The notes under the pieces: generated by a model
What the model was told of the DNA's origin: nothing
The model's input: the letters and a program-made list of their open reading frames with translations, nothing else
Databases searched by the model: none
Source of the DNA: Amphibalanus amphitrite
Lineage: Eukaryota > Arthropoda > Thecostraca > Balanomorpha > Balanidae
Assembly: GCF_019059575.1 (NCBI RefSeq)
Contig: NW_024882023.1
Coordinates: forward strand, 248,001 to 312,000
Direction of reading: 5' to 3'
DNA length: 64,000 bases
In this document: positions 32,437 to 45,175 of the stretch, piece by piece
Numbering within the stretch: position 1 is the first letter of the stretch
How the letters are laid out: every line of letters starts with the position of its first letter
Translations under genes and position numbers: made by a program

Positions 32437-32648
32437 GCCTGGGGCCGGGTACTGTCTGCTTTTTTGGCTCGGCGGGTTTCGGGCGGGGTCGACGCTTTCT
32501 GATACTTTGGTTTGGTCATGTGTTCTTTGTTTAACTTAATTGGAGAGGCGCCTTTGATTTAAGCTTTTTGCTTTTGCGCCAATCCTCTATTGTTTTGTTC
32601 GTTGTTCTTGTTTACATATGATAAAATACAATGAACTGAACTGAAAAC
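32437..32648 (+). other. Possible LINE 3' end leading into the array
   Basis: Contains GAGGCGCCTTTGATTTAAGC and TTTTGCGCCAATCC, then AAAATACAATGAACTGAACTGAA. This pattern of a short hairpin (GGCGC and GCGCC) followed by a short tandem tail resembles CR1/L2-type 3' ends. Weak evidence. Confidence 0.35.
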
Positions 32649-32992
32649 TGAACCGACTAAAACCGATTCTGAGTCAGTTTGAGTCATTCTGAGTCTATTT
32701 GAGTCGGTCTGAGTCGATCTGAATCGGTTTGAGTCGGTCGAGTCAGTTTGAGTCTGCCTGAGTCGGTTTGAGTCGTTCTGAGTCTGTCTGAGTCGATCGG
32801 AATCGATTTGAGTCGGTTGAGTCGGTCTGAGTCAGTCTGAGTCGATCTGAATCGGTCTGAGTCTGTCTGATTCGGTTTGAGTCTGCCTGAGTCTGTCTGA
32901 GTCGATCGGAATCGATTTGAGTCGATCGGAATCGATTTGAGTCTGTTTAGTTGGTCTGAGTTAGTTTGAGTCGGTCTGAGTCGATCTGAATC
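32649..32992 (-). repeat. 10-bp GACTCA array, reverse orientation (~0.34 kb)
   Basis: Reads TGAGTC with the same variable spacers; its reverse complement shares unit types and higher-order blocks (TCGATTCCGATCG) with 28383-29067. The long minus-strand open stretch here is only the translated repeat. Confidence 0.9.
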
Positions 32993-33446
32993 CTTATAAT
33001 GCTGATAGGTATGCACCATATGCACTATGGGGGAAAAAAATCAGATCGCCATTTTCGAATGAATGAATTCGCCAAGTTTCATCAAGCATGGACGTAGGAA
33101 CGGCTGGAACATTGTGGGTGCATGGGTGCAGAAATCTAGCCATGGCCGGGTGAAGCGGGGGGGGGGGGGGGGTAGGGAGGGACACCCGAGCGAAGGCTCG
33201 TTACGAGCTTTGAGGGTGTACCATTTCGAAAAGGTACCGACCGATAAGTGCATTTGGAAGCATTGATCCTCGCATGTGTAAGGGGTAGGATGAACCCCCC
33301 ATGTTTTTTTTTTTGCAAATAACTCGCGCAAAAAGCGGCCGATCGCGACGTAACGTTTAGTACCCTCGAGTTGATCAGTTTTACACCTACTCTGAAAATT
33401 TCATGACGCTGACCCATAAGACCTTTGACCTGTGCTGTGACCTGAT
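32993..33446. other. Unannotated DNA with a G run
   Basis: A G run at about 33158-33172 and a T run near 33305; no gene recognised. Confidence 0.45.
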
Positions 33447-33777
33447 TCTCGAAACCATGTTCGGCCGGAATCGCGATTTGGCGTATGTCAGCTCACATTA
33501 TCCGTGCGCTTCCAGTCTTTTTGTGATTGTAGACGTCCAAACATGTGAAATGATGTTCGTCCCATGCATCACGGTGGGTGTGAAGGTCACCTGAAGGTCA
33601 GGTCAGGTCATTGACCTTTAATGACCTCGATTCACTTTTTCGAGTTTTACATGTTTCTAGGGTAGTTTTTCAGACTGATTTCGAATTAAGCATCAGTTTA
33701 AACGTTTACGAAGTAGTTTTAGTGCCTTCGTAACATGCTACGACGCCGTCAGTGGTAGTTGACACCTACTATGGATA
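33447..33777 (+). repeat. Dispersed ~330-bp repeat, relative of 1555-1905
   Basis: See 1555-1905. Contains AAGGTCAGGTCAGGTCATTG and TGACCTTTAATGACC, a dense cluster of half-sites. Confidence 0.7.
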
Positions 33778-34160
33778 CCTAGCCGGTAGGACGCCTCATG
33801 GTTAACCTGACCTGACCTGACCCGATGTGGCCTAAATGCACGAAGAAATCATCTGTGATCAAAACTAACATCAGATATTCGTGATCAGCACCCCGAAAAA
33901 CCCGATAACAGCTTCACTTTACGCATTTCTGGCAGGTCCGGATTTTCCCGACTTTTGGAATATTGACCTGACCTGGAAGGTCAACCAATGACCTAGGACC
34001 TTAAAATTGGGTATCATCGGCTTCCTCTCGTCACGGGCAACACCCTCGATTTTTCCGCGAAGCTCTAGCTCGATCAGGGGCCGAACAGCAGGGCGGTCCG
34101 ACCGACCCCCCCCCCCCCTCCCCCTACACTGGAAAACGCCGCACACGTGCGAGGGTTAAT
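33778..34160 (+). mobile_element. piggyBac-like element fragment (right end)
   Basis: Parallels 40420-40625 in order: GACCTGACCTGGAAGG-type words, a ...CTCTAGCTC phrase, a run of C at about 34107-34121, then GCGAGGGTTAA ending near 34159. The GGGTTAA end fits a TTAA-targeting family. Confidence 0.5.
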
Positions 34161-34734
34161 ATTGTCAATATTGACTACCGCAAAAAGTAAAAGCGGCCAA
34201 CTTAGCCATTTTCGAAGATATCGGGCTAAAAATTTTGACAGTGGGTCATCGGTTAGGTATGTGTTCAATCACATGCTCCATTCCTTTTTTTCTTCAGCAC
34301 AAATGTAAGTTTGAAGACCATCTGCACAGTAGCAAATGCTTCGGAAGATGGATAGTAGGCAACATATCCTGAATTTGCCGTGCTGCATGGGAAGTAGTGT
34401 TGATGAGAAAAGGGGTTTTTGGTTCGCAGAATACATTGTCTGCACCCACTGGAGAAGTGTTATGGGTGCAGCTGTACCCTTGCACCCATGGTTCCTACGC
34501 TTATGTCATCAGGTATTCCAATTCACTCATATTGCTCATAGCGCTCCATTCCTAATCCATATGGAAAATTGAACCTTTTTTCTCCAAAGAGCTTAGTAAA
34601 TATTTACCTAGTTATTACAGTTATTACCAAGGCTATGTTATTACTATTGGTAAAGTAGCCTTGGGTCGACCCTATTAGTAATCTTTTGGGTGGACCCCAT
34701 ACCCCAAGTACTGGCCTGTTATCTCTTTAATTAC
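34161..34734. other. Unannotated DNA before the large array
   Basis: No gene recognised. Confidence 0.4.
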
Positions 34735-36606
34735 CCAGCATCTGCGATGCTGGGCTCCGCATCGCGGGACCGCAGGTTGTTTGAGCAAGCACCTTTGTAA
34801 ACGCAGCAAAAACGCCCGCCGCCAAACGAGAGGATGAGCCTTGCACGTGCAGACCGGAGTCGGTGTGCTACGGACTGACGTGCACGGCACCCTATTCGCC
34901 GGTCTATAGCGGTGTGCCAAATTTGAGTGCAATCGGCCCGGCCATTTTTGAGATCTGGAAGCGTCTCCCTGCACGTGCGCACGTGCAGCCTGGGTCCCAA
35001 TTGACTTGTGCACGGCACTCTATTCGCCGGTTTCTAGCGATGTACCAAATTTGAACTCAATCGGCCCAGCCGTTTCCAAGATCTGGAAGCGACCCCTACA
35101 CGTGCGCACGTGCAGCTGCACCCCAACCGCGGCACATGAAAATACATACTTACTGACTTGTGCACGGCACCCTACTAACCAGTCTCTAGTGGTATGCCAA
35201 ATTTGAGCACAGTCGGTCCAGCCGTTCTTGAGATATGGAAGCGTCAGCCTGCACGTGCGCACGTGCAAACTGGGTCCCATCTGACTTGTGCACGGCACCC
35301 TACTCGCCGATCCCTAACGGTGTGCCAAGTTTGATCACAATCGGCCCAGCCGTTCTCGAGATCTGGAAGCGTCACCCTGCCCGTGCGCACGTGCAGCGGC
35401 ACCCCAACCGTGACACACAGAAATGTATTACCCGGCGGGTGCCTACCCCCATGCCATGTATCAGCGCAATCGGCAAAATAACTACAGAGTTATTAGACTT
35501 GCTACCGAACTGACACCTCTTCGCTTTGCACGTGGCACGTGCATTAGGGGTCACACATACGCATCGAGAGTAGCACACTACGTGTGAGAAAGGAAGAAGC
35601 TATCTCACTCAAAAGACCGCGAGTGAAGCGGTCAAGCGGTTGTGGAGATATAACCTTTGCAAAGGCGCCCCACAGCGGCCGACTGCTAATATTCAGCAAT
35701 AATCAGTGTCGCATCCGCACACGGGAGGTATCCCCGTCACCTGTTCGTATATTCTAATGTGGTTGGGTTCAAGTCACAGTCGAGCCCTGATTTTTTACAG
35801 CTTTTCTTAAAAACGGCACATCGTGCAGTGACGTTCTATACATTGTTGGAAAGAGCATCGAAAGTTGTATATTTTATTAACTTTTCACTTTGGTATATCT
35901 GCAACGTAAAAAGTTATTAAGCAACAAAGACGCTCCCATTGACTTTCCATGTTAAAAATTTTAATTTTCAAATGAACTTTATAAGAAAAAATGAGTTTTG
36001 CCAGCTTAACGAAGCATAACGGCATGTACTATGCTCTTTCCTCTACAAGATATATGAGTTTGGGCGAAATCTATCTCTAAAATTTTGTACAAAGATCGAA
36101 TGAAAATGTCTCTGCAAAGTCTCGACATCGCCGTCCATTGACTTAACATGGGACACAGCAAAATTCCAACTTTGATCTCGTGCAAAGACACGTTCCGAGA
36201 TTCTGAGGGGTGTACAGCGCACACTGGCGTGTACCCAAACGTGTTTGCCATAAAATGCTGGGAAGAAAACCACCTCTTCCTTGGCTCGTTTTCCCGCTAT
36301 TGGCGATCGCGCAAAAAGTGTCCAAAACCCCGTTGACTTAACATGGGGAAAATGGAATCGCACGTGCCACGTGCCACGAGGTTTTAAGCGAGTAGCGACC
36401 GGTGCCATCAGGTAGATCGCCTCCGGGAGCCCATACCCTGAACTTTTTACGAAGATTGAGCGATTCGTCTAGGCCCCAACCAAGTTGTACTGATTCGCTG
36501 CCAGACTTGCAAAACATAGCCCGGAGAAGGACCGCTCCGGTTGTTTTTCAATAGAAAAACACAATTCTAACGAATAGTGTTTGTCTTTTCAAACAACCTG
36601 CGGTTA
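34735..36606 (+). mobile_element. Array unit 1, full length (1872 bp)
   Basis: Starts at the CCAGCATCTGCGATGCTGG hairpin; inverted motif at 34769-34783; subrepeat palindromes near 34969, 35098, 35252 and 35377; 3' stem-loop at 36557-36582; terminal CAAACAACCTGCGGT at 36590-36604. Left flank AATTAC replaces the unit end seen at internal junctions, so this is the outer left edge of the array. Confidence 0.85.
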
Positions 36607-36655
36607 CCAGCATCTGCGATGCTGGGCTCCGCATCGCTGGACCGCAGGTTGTTTG
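36531..36655 (+). other. Unit junction with three competing stem arms
   Basis: Arm 1 ACCGCTCCGGTTGTTTTT (36531-36548), arm 2 CAAACAACCTGCGGT (36590-36604) and arm 3 ACCGCAGGTTGTTTG (36641-36655). Arm 2 can pair with arm 1 (within the unit end) or perfectly with arm 3 (across the junction). A small stem AAACACAATTC/GAATAGTGTTT with loop TAAC lies between arms 1 and 2; the CCAGCATC/GATGCTGG hairpin lies between arms 2 and 3. Confidence 0.85.
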
Positions 36656-38479
36656 AGCAAGCACCTTTGGAAACGCAGCAAAAACGCCCGCCGCCAAACG
36701 AGAGGATGAGCCTTGCACGTGCAGACCGGAGTCGGTGTGCTACGGACTGACGTGCACGGCACCCTATTCGCCGGTCTATAGCGGTGTGCCAAATTTGAGT
36801 GCAATCGACCCGGCCGTTTTCGAGATCTGGAAGCGTGACCCTGCACGTGCGCACGTGCAGCCTGGGCCCTAATTGACTTGTGCACGGCACTCTATTCGCC
36901 GGTTTCTAGCGATGTACCAAATTTAATCTGAATCGGCCCAGCCGTTTCCAAGATCGGGAAACGACCCCTACACGTGCGCACGTGCAGCTGCACCCCAACC
37001 GCGGCACATGAAAATACATACTTACTGACTTGTGCACGGCACCCTACTAACTAGTCTCTAGTGGTATGCCAAATTTGAGCACAGTCGGTCCAACCGTTCT
37101 TGAGATATGGAAGCGTCAGCCTGCACGTGCGCACGTGCAAACTGGGTCCCATCTGACTTGTGCACGGCACCCTACTCGCCGAGCCCTAACGGTGTGCCAA
37201 CTTTGATCACAATCGGCCCAGTCGTTCTCGAGATCTGGAAGCGTCACCCTGCCCGTGCGCACGTGCAGCGGCACCCCAACCGTGACACATGGAAATGCAT
37301 TGCGCGGCGGGTGCCTACAACCATGCCAAGTATCAGCGCAATCGGCAAACTAACTACAGAGTTATTAGACTTGTTACTGAACTGACTTCTTTTCGTTTTG
37401 CACGTGGCACGTGCATTAGGGGTCACCCATACGCATCGAGAGTAGCACACTACGTGTAAGAAAGGAAGGAGCTATCCCACACAAAAGACCGCGAGTGAAT
37501 CGGTCCAGTGGTTGCAGAGATATAAGGTTTGTACAGGCACCCCACAGGCGGCCTACTGCTAATATTTAGCAATAATCAGTGTCGCATCCGCACACGGGAG
37601 GTATCGCCGTCACCTATTCGTATACTCTAATGTGGTTGGGTTCAAGTCACAGTCGAGCCCTGCTTTTTTACAACTTTTCTTAAAAACGGCACATCGTGCA
37701 GTGACGTTCTATACATTATTGGAAAGAGCATCGAAAGTTGTATGTTTTATTAACTTTTCACTTTGATATATCTGTAACGTAAAAAGTTATTAAGCAACAA
37801 AGACGCTCCCATTGACTTTCCATGTTAAAAATTTTCATTTTCAAACGAACTTTATTAGAAAAAACGATTTCTGCCAGCTTAACGAAGCATAACGGCATGT
37901 ACTATGCTCTTTCCTTTACAAGATATAAGAGTTTGGGCGAAATCTATCTCTAAAATTTTGTACAAAGATCGAATGAAAATGTCTCTGCAAAGTCTCGACA
38001 TCGCCGTCCATTGACTTAACATGGGACACAGCAAAATTCCAACTTTGACCTCGTGCAAAGACACGTTCCGAGATTCTGAGGGGTATACAGCGCACACTAG
38101 CGTGTACCCAAACGTGTTTGCCATAAAATGCTGGGAAGAAAACCACCTCTTCCTTGGCTCGTTTTCCCGCTATTGGCGATCGCGCAAAAAGTGTCCAAAA
38201 CCCCGTTCACTTAACACGGGGAAAATGGAATCGCACGTGCCACGTGCCACGAGGTTTTAAGCGAGTAGCGACCGATGCCATAAGGTAGATCGCCTCCGGG
38301 AGCCTATACACTGAACTTTTTACGAAGATTGTACATTTCGTCTAGGCCCCAATCAAGATGTCTCGATTCGCTGCCAGACTTGCAAAACATAGCCCGGAGA
38401 ACGACCGCTCCGGTTGTTTTTCAATAGAAAAACACAATTCTAACGAATAGTGTTTGTCTTTTCAAACAACCTGCGGTTA
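36607..38479 (+). mobile_element. Array unit 2, full length (1873 bp)
   Basis: Near-identical in length and layout to unit 1. Inverted motif at 36641-36655; terminal motif at 38463-38477. Confidence 0.85.
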
Positions 38480-39171
38480 CCAGCATCTGCGATGCTGGGC
38501 TCCGCATCGCGGGACCGCAGGTTGTTTGAGCAAGCACCTCTGTAACGCCGCAAAAACGCCCGCCGCCAAACGAGAGGATGAGCCTTGCACGTGCAGACCG
38601 GTGTGGGTGTGTTACGAGCTAACGTGCACGGCACTCTACTAACCGGTCTCTAGCGGTGTGCCAAATTTGAGTGCAATCGGCCCGGCCGTTTTCGAGATCT
38701 GGAAGCGGCACCCTTCACGTGCGCACGTGCAAGCTGGGTCCAAACTGACTTGTGCGCGGCACCCTAGTTGCCGGTCTCTAGCGGTGTACCGAATTTAAAC
38801 TCAATCGGCCCAGCCGTTTCCAAGATCTGGAAGCGACCCCTACACGTGCGCACGTGCAGTTGCACCCCAACCGTGACACATGAATATATGTACAATGTAC
38901 ATACTAACTGACCTGTGCACAGCACCCTACTAACCGGTCTCTAAAGGTTTGCCGAATTTGAATGCAATCGGCCCAGCCGTTCCTGAGATCTGGAAGCGTC
39001 ACCCTGCACGTGCGCACGTGCAGCCTGGGGCCTAGCTGACCTGTGCAAGGCACCCTACTACGCGGTCTCTAGTAGTGTGCCAACTCTGAGCACAATAGGC
39101 CCGGCCGTTCTCGAGATCTGGAAGCGTCACCCTGTACGTGGGCACGTGCAGTTGCACCCCAATCGTGGCAC

Positions 39172-39735
39172 ATTAGGTCAGTGACCTTACCTAACCAGAA
39201 AATGCGGTCGGTGTCATAAGATCCGGCTTGAATCATAGATCAGGTTTTCCAAGTTTCAGCACTTTGTCGCCGGCGTGTCCCAAGCTATCACGAAAAACCC
39301 TATGGGAAGAGGCGGGTGCTGCCCCTCTGCTGGCGAGGGTTTATCAATATTGACGCAATGGTGACGTCACGGTCGCCGTCGACGTCACCATTCGAATCAG
39401 AGTCATTGACTTGTGCCGAATATCAAGTTTAATATTGATGCTTCAACGGATCTGTATATCAGCCGAAAACACCTTACATTCCTTTTTACTCGCTAGATGG
39501 CAGAAGCGACAAACGCCTGAATGTATGCTGTGCCGCAATGCCGGCTCTATTGTATATAACCGCCTAAATCAATGGCGGAGTAATGAGGGATACGGGAAAA
39601 CCATTATCTCTTTAGAACTAATGACTCGCACGAAACTGAAGCTTTTGAGGACGATTACCGAGTGTGGTTAATGCGTCTGGCATTTTAGTCAAACATTCCG
39701 TAACTCCGTTTTACTCGCTAGATGACCGCACATGG
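39172..39735 (+). repeat. Dispersed repeat with TGACGTCA hairpin, copy 1
   Basis: Shares its order with 40605-41100 and 46070-46800: GAGGGTTTATCAATATTGAC, a hairpin with ATGGTGACGTC facing GACGTCACCAT, then a conserved stretch containing CGCTAGATGGCAGAAGCG. A related phrase is also inside the foldback near 1368-1410. Non-coding. Confidence 0.7.
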
Positions 39736-40618
39736 GGGGGGGGGGTGCCACCCCCCCAGGTAGTCTTTCTGCTCTGCACTCAACATTGTTTGAGCTAGAA
39801 GGCTGATTTTTCGTATAGCTGCTCCTCTATCCTTTCTTGATGTCCACTGAAAATTTCAAGTTTCTGTGGTTTTTGGTTTTGGAGATATGGCCTTGTTTTT
39901 TCAGGTCATGTCATGACCCAAATGGCCAATTCCCAACATCTTGCGTTGGCTATGGGCCTTGTGAGCTTTTGACACCTTGATTTCGGCCTTTTTTGCCAGT
40001 CTTATCTCCCACCTATCATGGAACATGTTGTTCGACGATGTACATATGTCAAGGTCAGGGTCAAGGTCAACCTAGGTCATCTAAGATAATTGCGTTTTAG
40101 GCAAGCGGAATTTACTTTTTGTGAAGTTTTTTGACTGCATTTTTGGTAAAAGCTTCTCAGATCATGATTTCATGTAATATGGACACATAAACATTCGGTG
40201 CACACATCAGTATACACACAGACACACAGACATACAAACACATATAACTGACCTTGACCTAACTTGACCTGAAATGACCTCAGCAGCAAAAACCTGGTCG
40301 GGTAGTGTGGGAAAGAGGTTCTAGCTGGCTTGGCACCAGAAAACGGCATCGTCATCGGTATATAATAAGCAGCGCACTTGGTATCCAACGGAGACCCAAA
40401 ACAGCAACATTTTTTAGTTTGACCTGACCTGGAAGGCCAATGACTGACCTGAGAAGGTAAAACTGGGTACCATTGGATTTGTCTCTTCCCAAAGAATCTT
40501 TTTGGTCTTTACCGCTAAGCTCTATCTCCAACAGGAACGAAATGGCGCGGGGGGGGGGTTGGCAACCCCCCCCCCAATGTGCGTTCCAGGATGGGAAAAT
40601 GGCATGTGCGGGCGAGGG
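39736..40618. mobile_element. piggyBac-like element with G/C-run hairpins at both ends
   Basis: Left hairpin: run of G, GTGCCA, run of C (about 39736-39758). Right hairpin: run of G, TTGGCAA, run of C (about 40551-40575), then GCGAGGGTTAA. The interior has several TCAAGGTCA/AGGTCA words (40045-40080, 40250-40280). It splits two copies of the TGACGTCA-hairpin repeat. Confidence 0.55.
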
Positions 40619-41100
40619 TTAATCAATATTGACGCAATGGTGACGTCACGGTCGCCGTCGACGTCACCATTCGAATCAGAGTCAGTGACTTGTGCCGAAT
40701 ATCGAGTTTAATATTGATGATTCAACGGATCTATATCAGCCGAAAACACCTCACATTCCTTTTTACTCGCTAGATGGCAGAAGCGTCAAACGCCTGAATG
40801 TATGCTGTGCCGCAATGCTGGCTCTATTGTATATAACCGCCTAAATGAATGGCGGAGTAATGAGGGATCCGGGATAACCACTATCTCTTTAGAACTGATG
40901 ACTCGCACGAAACTGAAGCTTTTGAGGACGATTATCGAGTGTGGTAAATGCGTCTGGCATTTTCAATCCAAACATTCCGTTTTACTCGCTAGATGACGCA
41001 GAAGTGTCAAACGCCTGAAAGCATGTTGCGCCGCAGTGCCCCCTCTTCCGTATGTAGCCGCATGAATGAAGATTTAAGCGCAATCGGCGCAGCCGTTGTC
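40605..41100 (+). repeat. Dispersed repeat with TGACGTCA hairpin, copy 2
   Basis: Very similar to 39350-39735; hairpin at about 40638-40675. It continues into a CGCTAGATGACGCAGAAG variant that may be a second subunit. Confidence 0.7.
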
Positions 41101-41448
41101 GCCGGTGTCAGGTGTGTGCCTACATAGAGGTCCAACCATGCCGCTGAAATTGATCTATCATACAAAGCTTTATAACAATGCGCGTAGTAATTTTCTTAAC
41201 AAACGCAAAAAAAAACTAATAGGTGTGGCTACAAGCGCCCCCGCCCCAATCGGGAGGAGGTTATTGTGTTTTGGTAGCACTCACCGATTTTTTCCTGGTC
41301 TAGTCTTCTACAGCAATCACAGACACATTTCGATTGCGGCCAACCATGCAAAACATAGCCCGGTGAAGGACTGCTCCGGTTGTTTTTTCAATAGAAAACA
41401 CAATTCTAACGAATAGTGTTTGTCTAATGAAGAAACAACCTGCGGTTA

Positions 41449-43237
41449 CCCGCCGCCAAACGAAAGGATGAGCCTGGCACGTGCAGACCGGAGTGGGTGC
41501 GCTACGAACTGACGAACAGGACAATCTACTAACCACTCTAGAGGTGTGTAAAATTTGAGTGCAATCGGCCCGGTCGTTTTCGAGATCTTGAAGCGGCACC
41601 CTTCACAGGAGCACGTGCAAGCTGGGTCCCAACTGACTTGTGCACGGCACCCTAGTTGCCGGTCTCTAGTGGTGTACGGAATTTGAGCTCAATCGGCCCA
41701 GCCGTTTTCAAGATCTGGAAGCGACCCCTACACGTGCGCACGTGCAGTTGCACCCCAACCGTGACACATGAATATACATACTAACTGACTTGTGCACAGC
41801 ACCCTACTAACCAGTCTCTAGAGGTGTGCCAAATTTGAGTGCAATCGGTCCAGCCGTTCTTGAGATCTGGAAGCGTCACCCTGCACGTGCGCACGTGCAA
41901 GATGGGTCCTAACTGACTTGCGCACGGCACCCTACTAACTGGTCTCTAGCGGTGTATCAAATTTGAACTCAATCGGCCCGGCCGTTCTCGAGATCTCGAA
42001 GCGTCACCCTGCACGTGCGCACGTGCAGTTGCACCCCAACCGTAGCACATGAAAAGGCATGGTCCGACGGGTGCCTACATCCTTGTGTAGTTTCAGTGCA
42101 ATCAGCCAAGTAATTACCGTGTTATTGTCATTACAACAAAAGTGACACCTCTCCGTTTTACACGTGTCACGTGCAGTAGGGGTCACCGGCATGCATCATC
42201 CATAGTAAATACTTCTAAGAAGGGTATACGCTACCCCACACACAAAACCGCAAGTGTATCGGTCCCCTGCTTGCGGAGATATAAGTCGTACAAAAACGTC
42301 CCCACGGAGGCCGGTCGCTAATATTTAGCATTAAATCGCATCCTTCAATGGGAGGTATCCCCGTCACCTGTTCGTATACTGTCTGAGCAAGACCATATAT
42401 AGGTGTGAGCTCAAATCTCGGTAATGTCGTGCTTTTTTACTAAATTTCTCAAAAACGGCACAACGTGCAATAACGCTCTATATGTCATTGGAAAGAGCAT
42501 CAAAAGTTGTATAACCTATCAACTTTTCACTTAAATATATCTCAACTGTAAAAAGTTATTAAGCAGCAAAGACGCTCCCATTGACTTTCCATGTTAAAAT
42601 TTTTCATTTTTAAACGAGCCTAAAAAGAACAAACGAATTTGCACAGCTTAAAGAAGCATAACAACATGTTCTATGGTCTTTTCACAACAAGTCCTGGAAG
42701 TTTAAACAAAATCGTATCATATAATTTTGTACAATGAGCGAATGAAAAAGTCTTTGCAAAAACGCCCATTGACTTAACATGGGGAGCGAAAAAAGTTCAA
42801 CTTTGACCTCGTGCAAAGACACGTTACGAAGTTCTGAGGGGTATACGGCGCACACTAGCGTGTACCCAAACGTGTTTGCCATAAAATGCTGGGAAGAAAA
42901 CCACCTCTTCCTTGGCTCGTTTTCCCGCCATTGGCGATCGCGCAAAAAGTGTCCAAAACCCCGTTGACTTAACATGGGGAAAATGGAATCGCACGTGCCA
43001 CGTGCCACGAGGTTTTAAGCGAGTAGCGACCGGTGCCATCAGGTAGATCGCCTGCGGGAGCCCATACCCTGAAATTTTTACGAAGATTGAGGGATTCGTT
43101 TAGGAGAGGCTCAACTTGTCTCGATTCGCGGCCAGACTTGCAAAACATAGCCCGGAGAAGGACCGCTCCGGTTGTTTTTCAATAGAAACACACAATTCTA
43201 ACGAATAGTGTTTGTCTTTTCAAACAACCTGCGGTTA
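41449..43237 (+). mobile_element. Array unit 4, 5'-truncated start
   Basis: Joined to the unit 3 terminus at CCCGCCGCCAAACG, about 85 bp downstream of the normal 5' end, so it lacks the 5' hairpin and inverted motif. Five subrepeats, complete 3' region, terminus at 43221-43235. Confidence 0.8.
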
Positions 43238-43354
43238 TCGATTCGCGGCCAGACTTGCAAAACATAGCCCGGAGAAGGACCGCTCCGGTTGTTTTTCAAT
43301 AGAAAAACACAATTCTAACGAATAGTGTTTGTCTTTTCAAACAACCTGCGGTTA
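43238..43354 (+). repeat. 117-bp duplicate of the unit 4 terminus
   Basis: Repeats 43121-43237 with one visible difference, including the unit-4-specific GCGGCCAG variant, and ends at the same terminus. An end-anchored tandem duplication. Confidence 0.85.
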
Positions 43355-45175
43355 CCAGCATCTGCGATGCTGGGCTCCGCATCGCGGGACCGCAGGTTGT
43401 TTGAGCAAGCACCTTTGTAAGCGCAGCAAAAACGCCCGCCGCCAAACGAGAGGACGAGCATTGCACGTGCAGACCGGAGTGGGTGTGCTACAAACTGACG
43501 TGCACGGCACCCTATTTGCCGGTCTATAGCGGTGTGCCAAATTTGAGTGCAATCGGCAGCCGTTTTCGAGATCTGGAAGCTCCACTCTGCACGTGCGCAC
43601 GTGCAAGCTGGGTCCCTATTGAGTTGTGCACGGCACCCTATCCGCCGGTCTCTAGCGGTGTACCAAATTTGAGCTCAATCGGCCAAGCCGTTTTCAAGAT
43701 CTGGAAGCGACCCCTACACGTGCGCACGTGCATGAATTGTTCCCCAACCGTGACACACGGACTAACTGACTTGTGCACGGCACCCGACTGACCGGTCTCT
43801 AGAGGTGTGCCGAATTTGAGTGCAATCGGTCCAGCCGTTCTTGAGATCTGAAAGCGTCACCCTGCACGTGCGCACGTGCACGATGGGTCCTAACTGACTT
43901 GCGCACGGCACCCTACTAACCGGTCTCTAGTGGTGTACCGAATTTGAGCTCAATCGGCTCAGCCGTTCTCGAGATCTGGAAGCGTCACCCTGCACGCGCG
44001 CAGGTGCAGTTGCACCCCAACCGTAGCACATGGAAACGCATGGCCCGGCGGGTGCCTACATCCGTGTGTAGTTTCAGCGCAATCAACCCAGCAATTACCG
44101 TGTTATTGTCATTACAACAGAAGTGACACCTCTCCGTTTTACACGTGTCACGTGCAGTAGGGGTCACCCGCATGCATCGTCCATAGTAAAATTCTTGTAA
44201 GGAGGGTATACGCTACCCCACACAGAAAACCGCAAGTGTATCGGTCCAGTGGCTGCGGAGATATAAGTCGTACAAAAACGTGCCCCCGGCGGCCGACCGC
44301 TTATATTTAGCATTAAATTCGTTTCGCATCCTTCTATGGGAGGTATCCCTGTCACCTGTTCGTATACTGTCTGAGCCAAGACCATATATAGGTCTGAGCT
44401 CAAATCTCGGTAAAGTCGTGCTTTTTTACCAAATTCCTCAAAAACGGCACAACGTGCAATAACGTTCTATATATCATTGGAAAGAGCATCAAAAGTTGTA
44501 TAACCTATCAACTTTTCACTTAAATATATCTCAACTGTAAAAAGTTATTAAGCAACAAAGACGCTCCCATTGACTTTCCATGTTAAAATTTTTCATTTTT
44601 AAACGAGCTTAAAAAGAACAAACGAATTTGCACAGCTTAAAGAAGCATAACAACATGTTCTATGGTCTTTTCTCAACAAGTCCTGGAAGTTTAAACAAAA
44701 TCGTATCATATAATTTTGTACAATGAACGAATGAAAATGTCTCTGCAAAAACGTCCATAGACTTAACATGGGGAGCAAAAAAACTCGAACTTCAAAGTCG
44801 TGCAACTCAAGTTATTGAGTTCTGACGGGTACACCGCGCACACGGGCGTGCACCTGAACGTGTGGGCCACGAGACGGTGGGAACCAAACCACCCCTTCTA
44901 CGGCTATTTTTTCCGCCATTCGCGATCGCGCAAAAAGTGTCTCAAAGCCCCATTGACTTACTATGGGAAAAATGGAATTGCACGTGCCACGCGCAAAAGA
45001 TTCCTGAGCGAGTAGCGACCGGTGCCATCAGGTAGATCACCGCCGGGAGCCCGTACCCTGAAATTTTTACGAAGATTCAACGACGCGTTTAGGCCTGACC
45101 CAAGTTGCCCCAATTCGCTGCCAGACTTGCAAAACATAGCCCGGAGAACGACCGCTCCGGTTGTTTTTCAATAGA
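43355..45175 (+). mobile_element. Array unit 5, 3' end broken
   Basis: Normal 5' end (inverted motif 43389-43403) and six subrepeats. The 3' end breaks off inside the terminal stem-loop at about 45175, where it joins a sequence starting CAGACCGGAGTGGG. Confidence 0.8.

Larger units (their letters stand above)
38480..41448 (+). mobile_element. Array unit 3, interrupted by insertions (39170-41100)
   Basis: The 5' end is normal (inverted motif at 38514-38528) with five subrepeats, then is replaced near 39170 by unrelated AGGTCA/TGACGTCA-rich sequence. A short 3' end resumes near 41330 with a variant terminus GAAACAACCTGCGGT at 41432-41446. Confidence 0.75.

Noticed and set aside
32684..33025. 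Open frame of Asp-Ser-Asp-Arg repeats
   Set aside because: It is the translated 10-bp GACTCA array.
28217..33073. Inverted match flanking the two GACTCA arrays (near 28217-28247 and 33045-33073)
   Set aside because: Only about 12 bases (ATCGCCATTTTC) match solidly; too short to define element ends.
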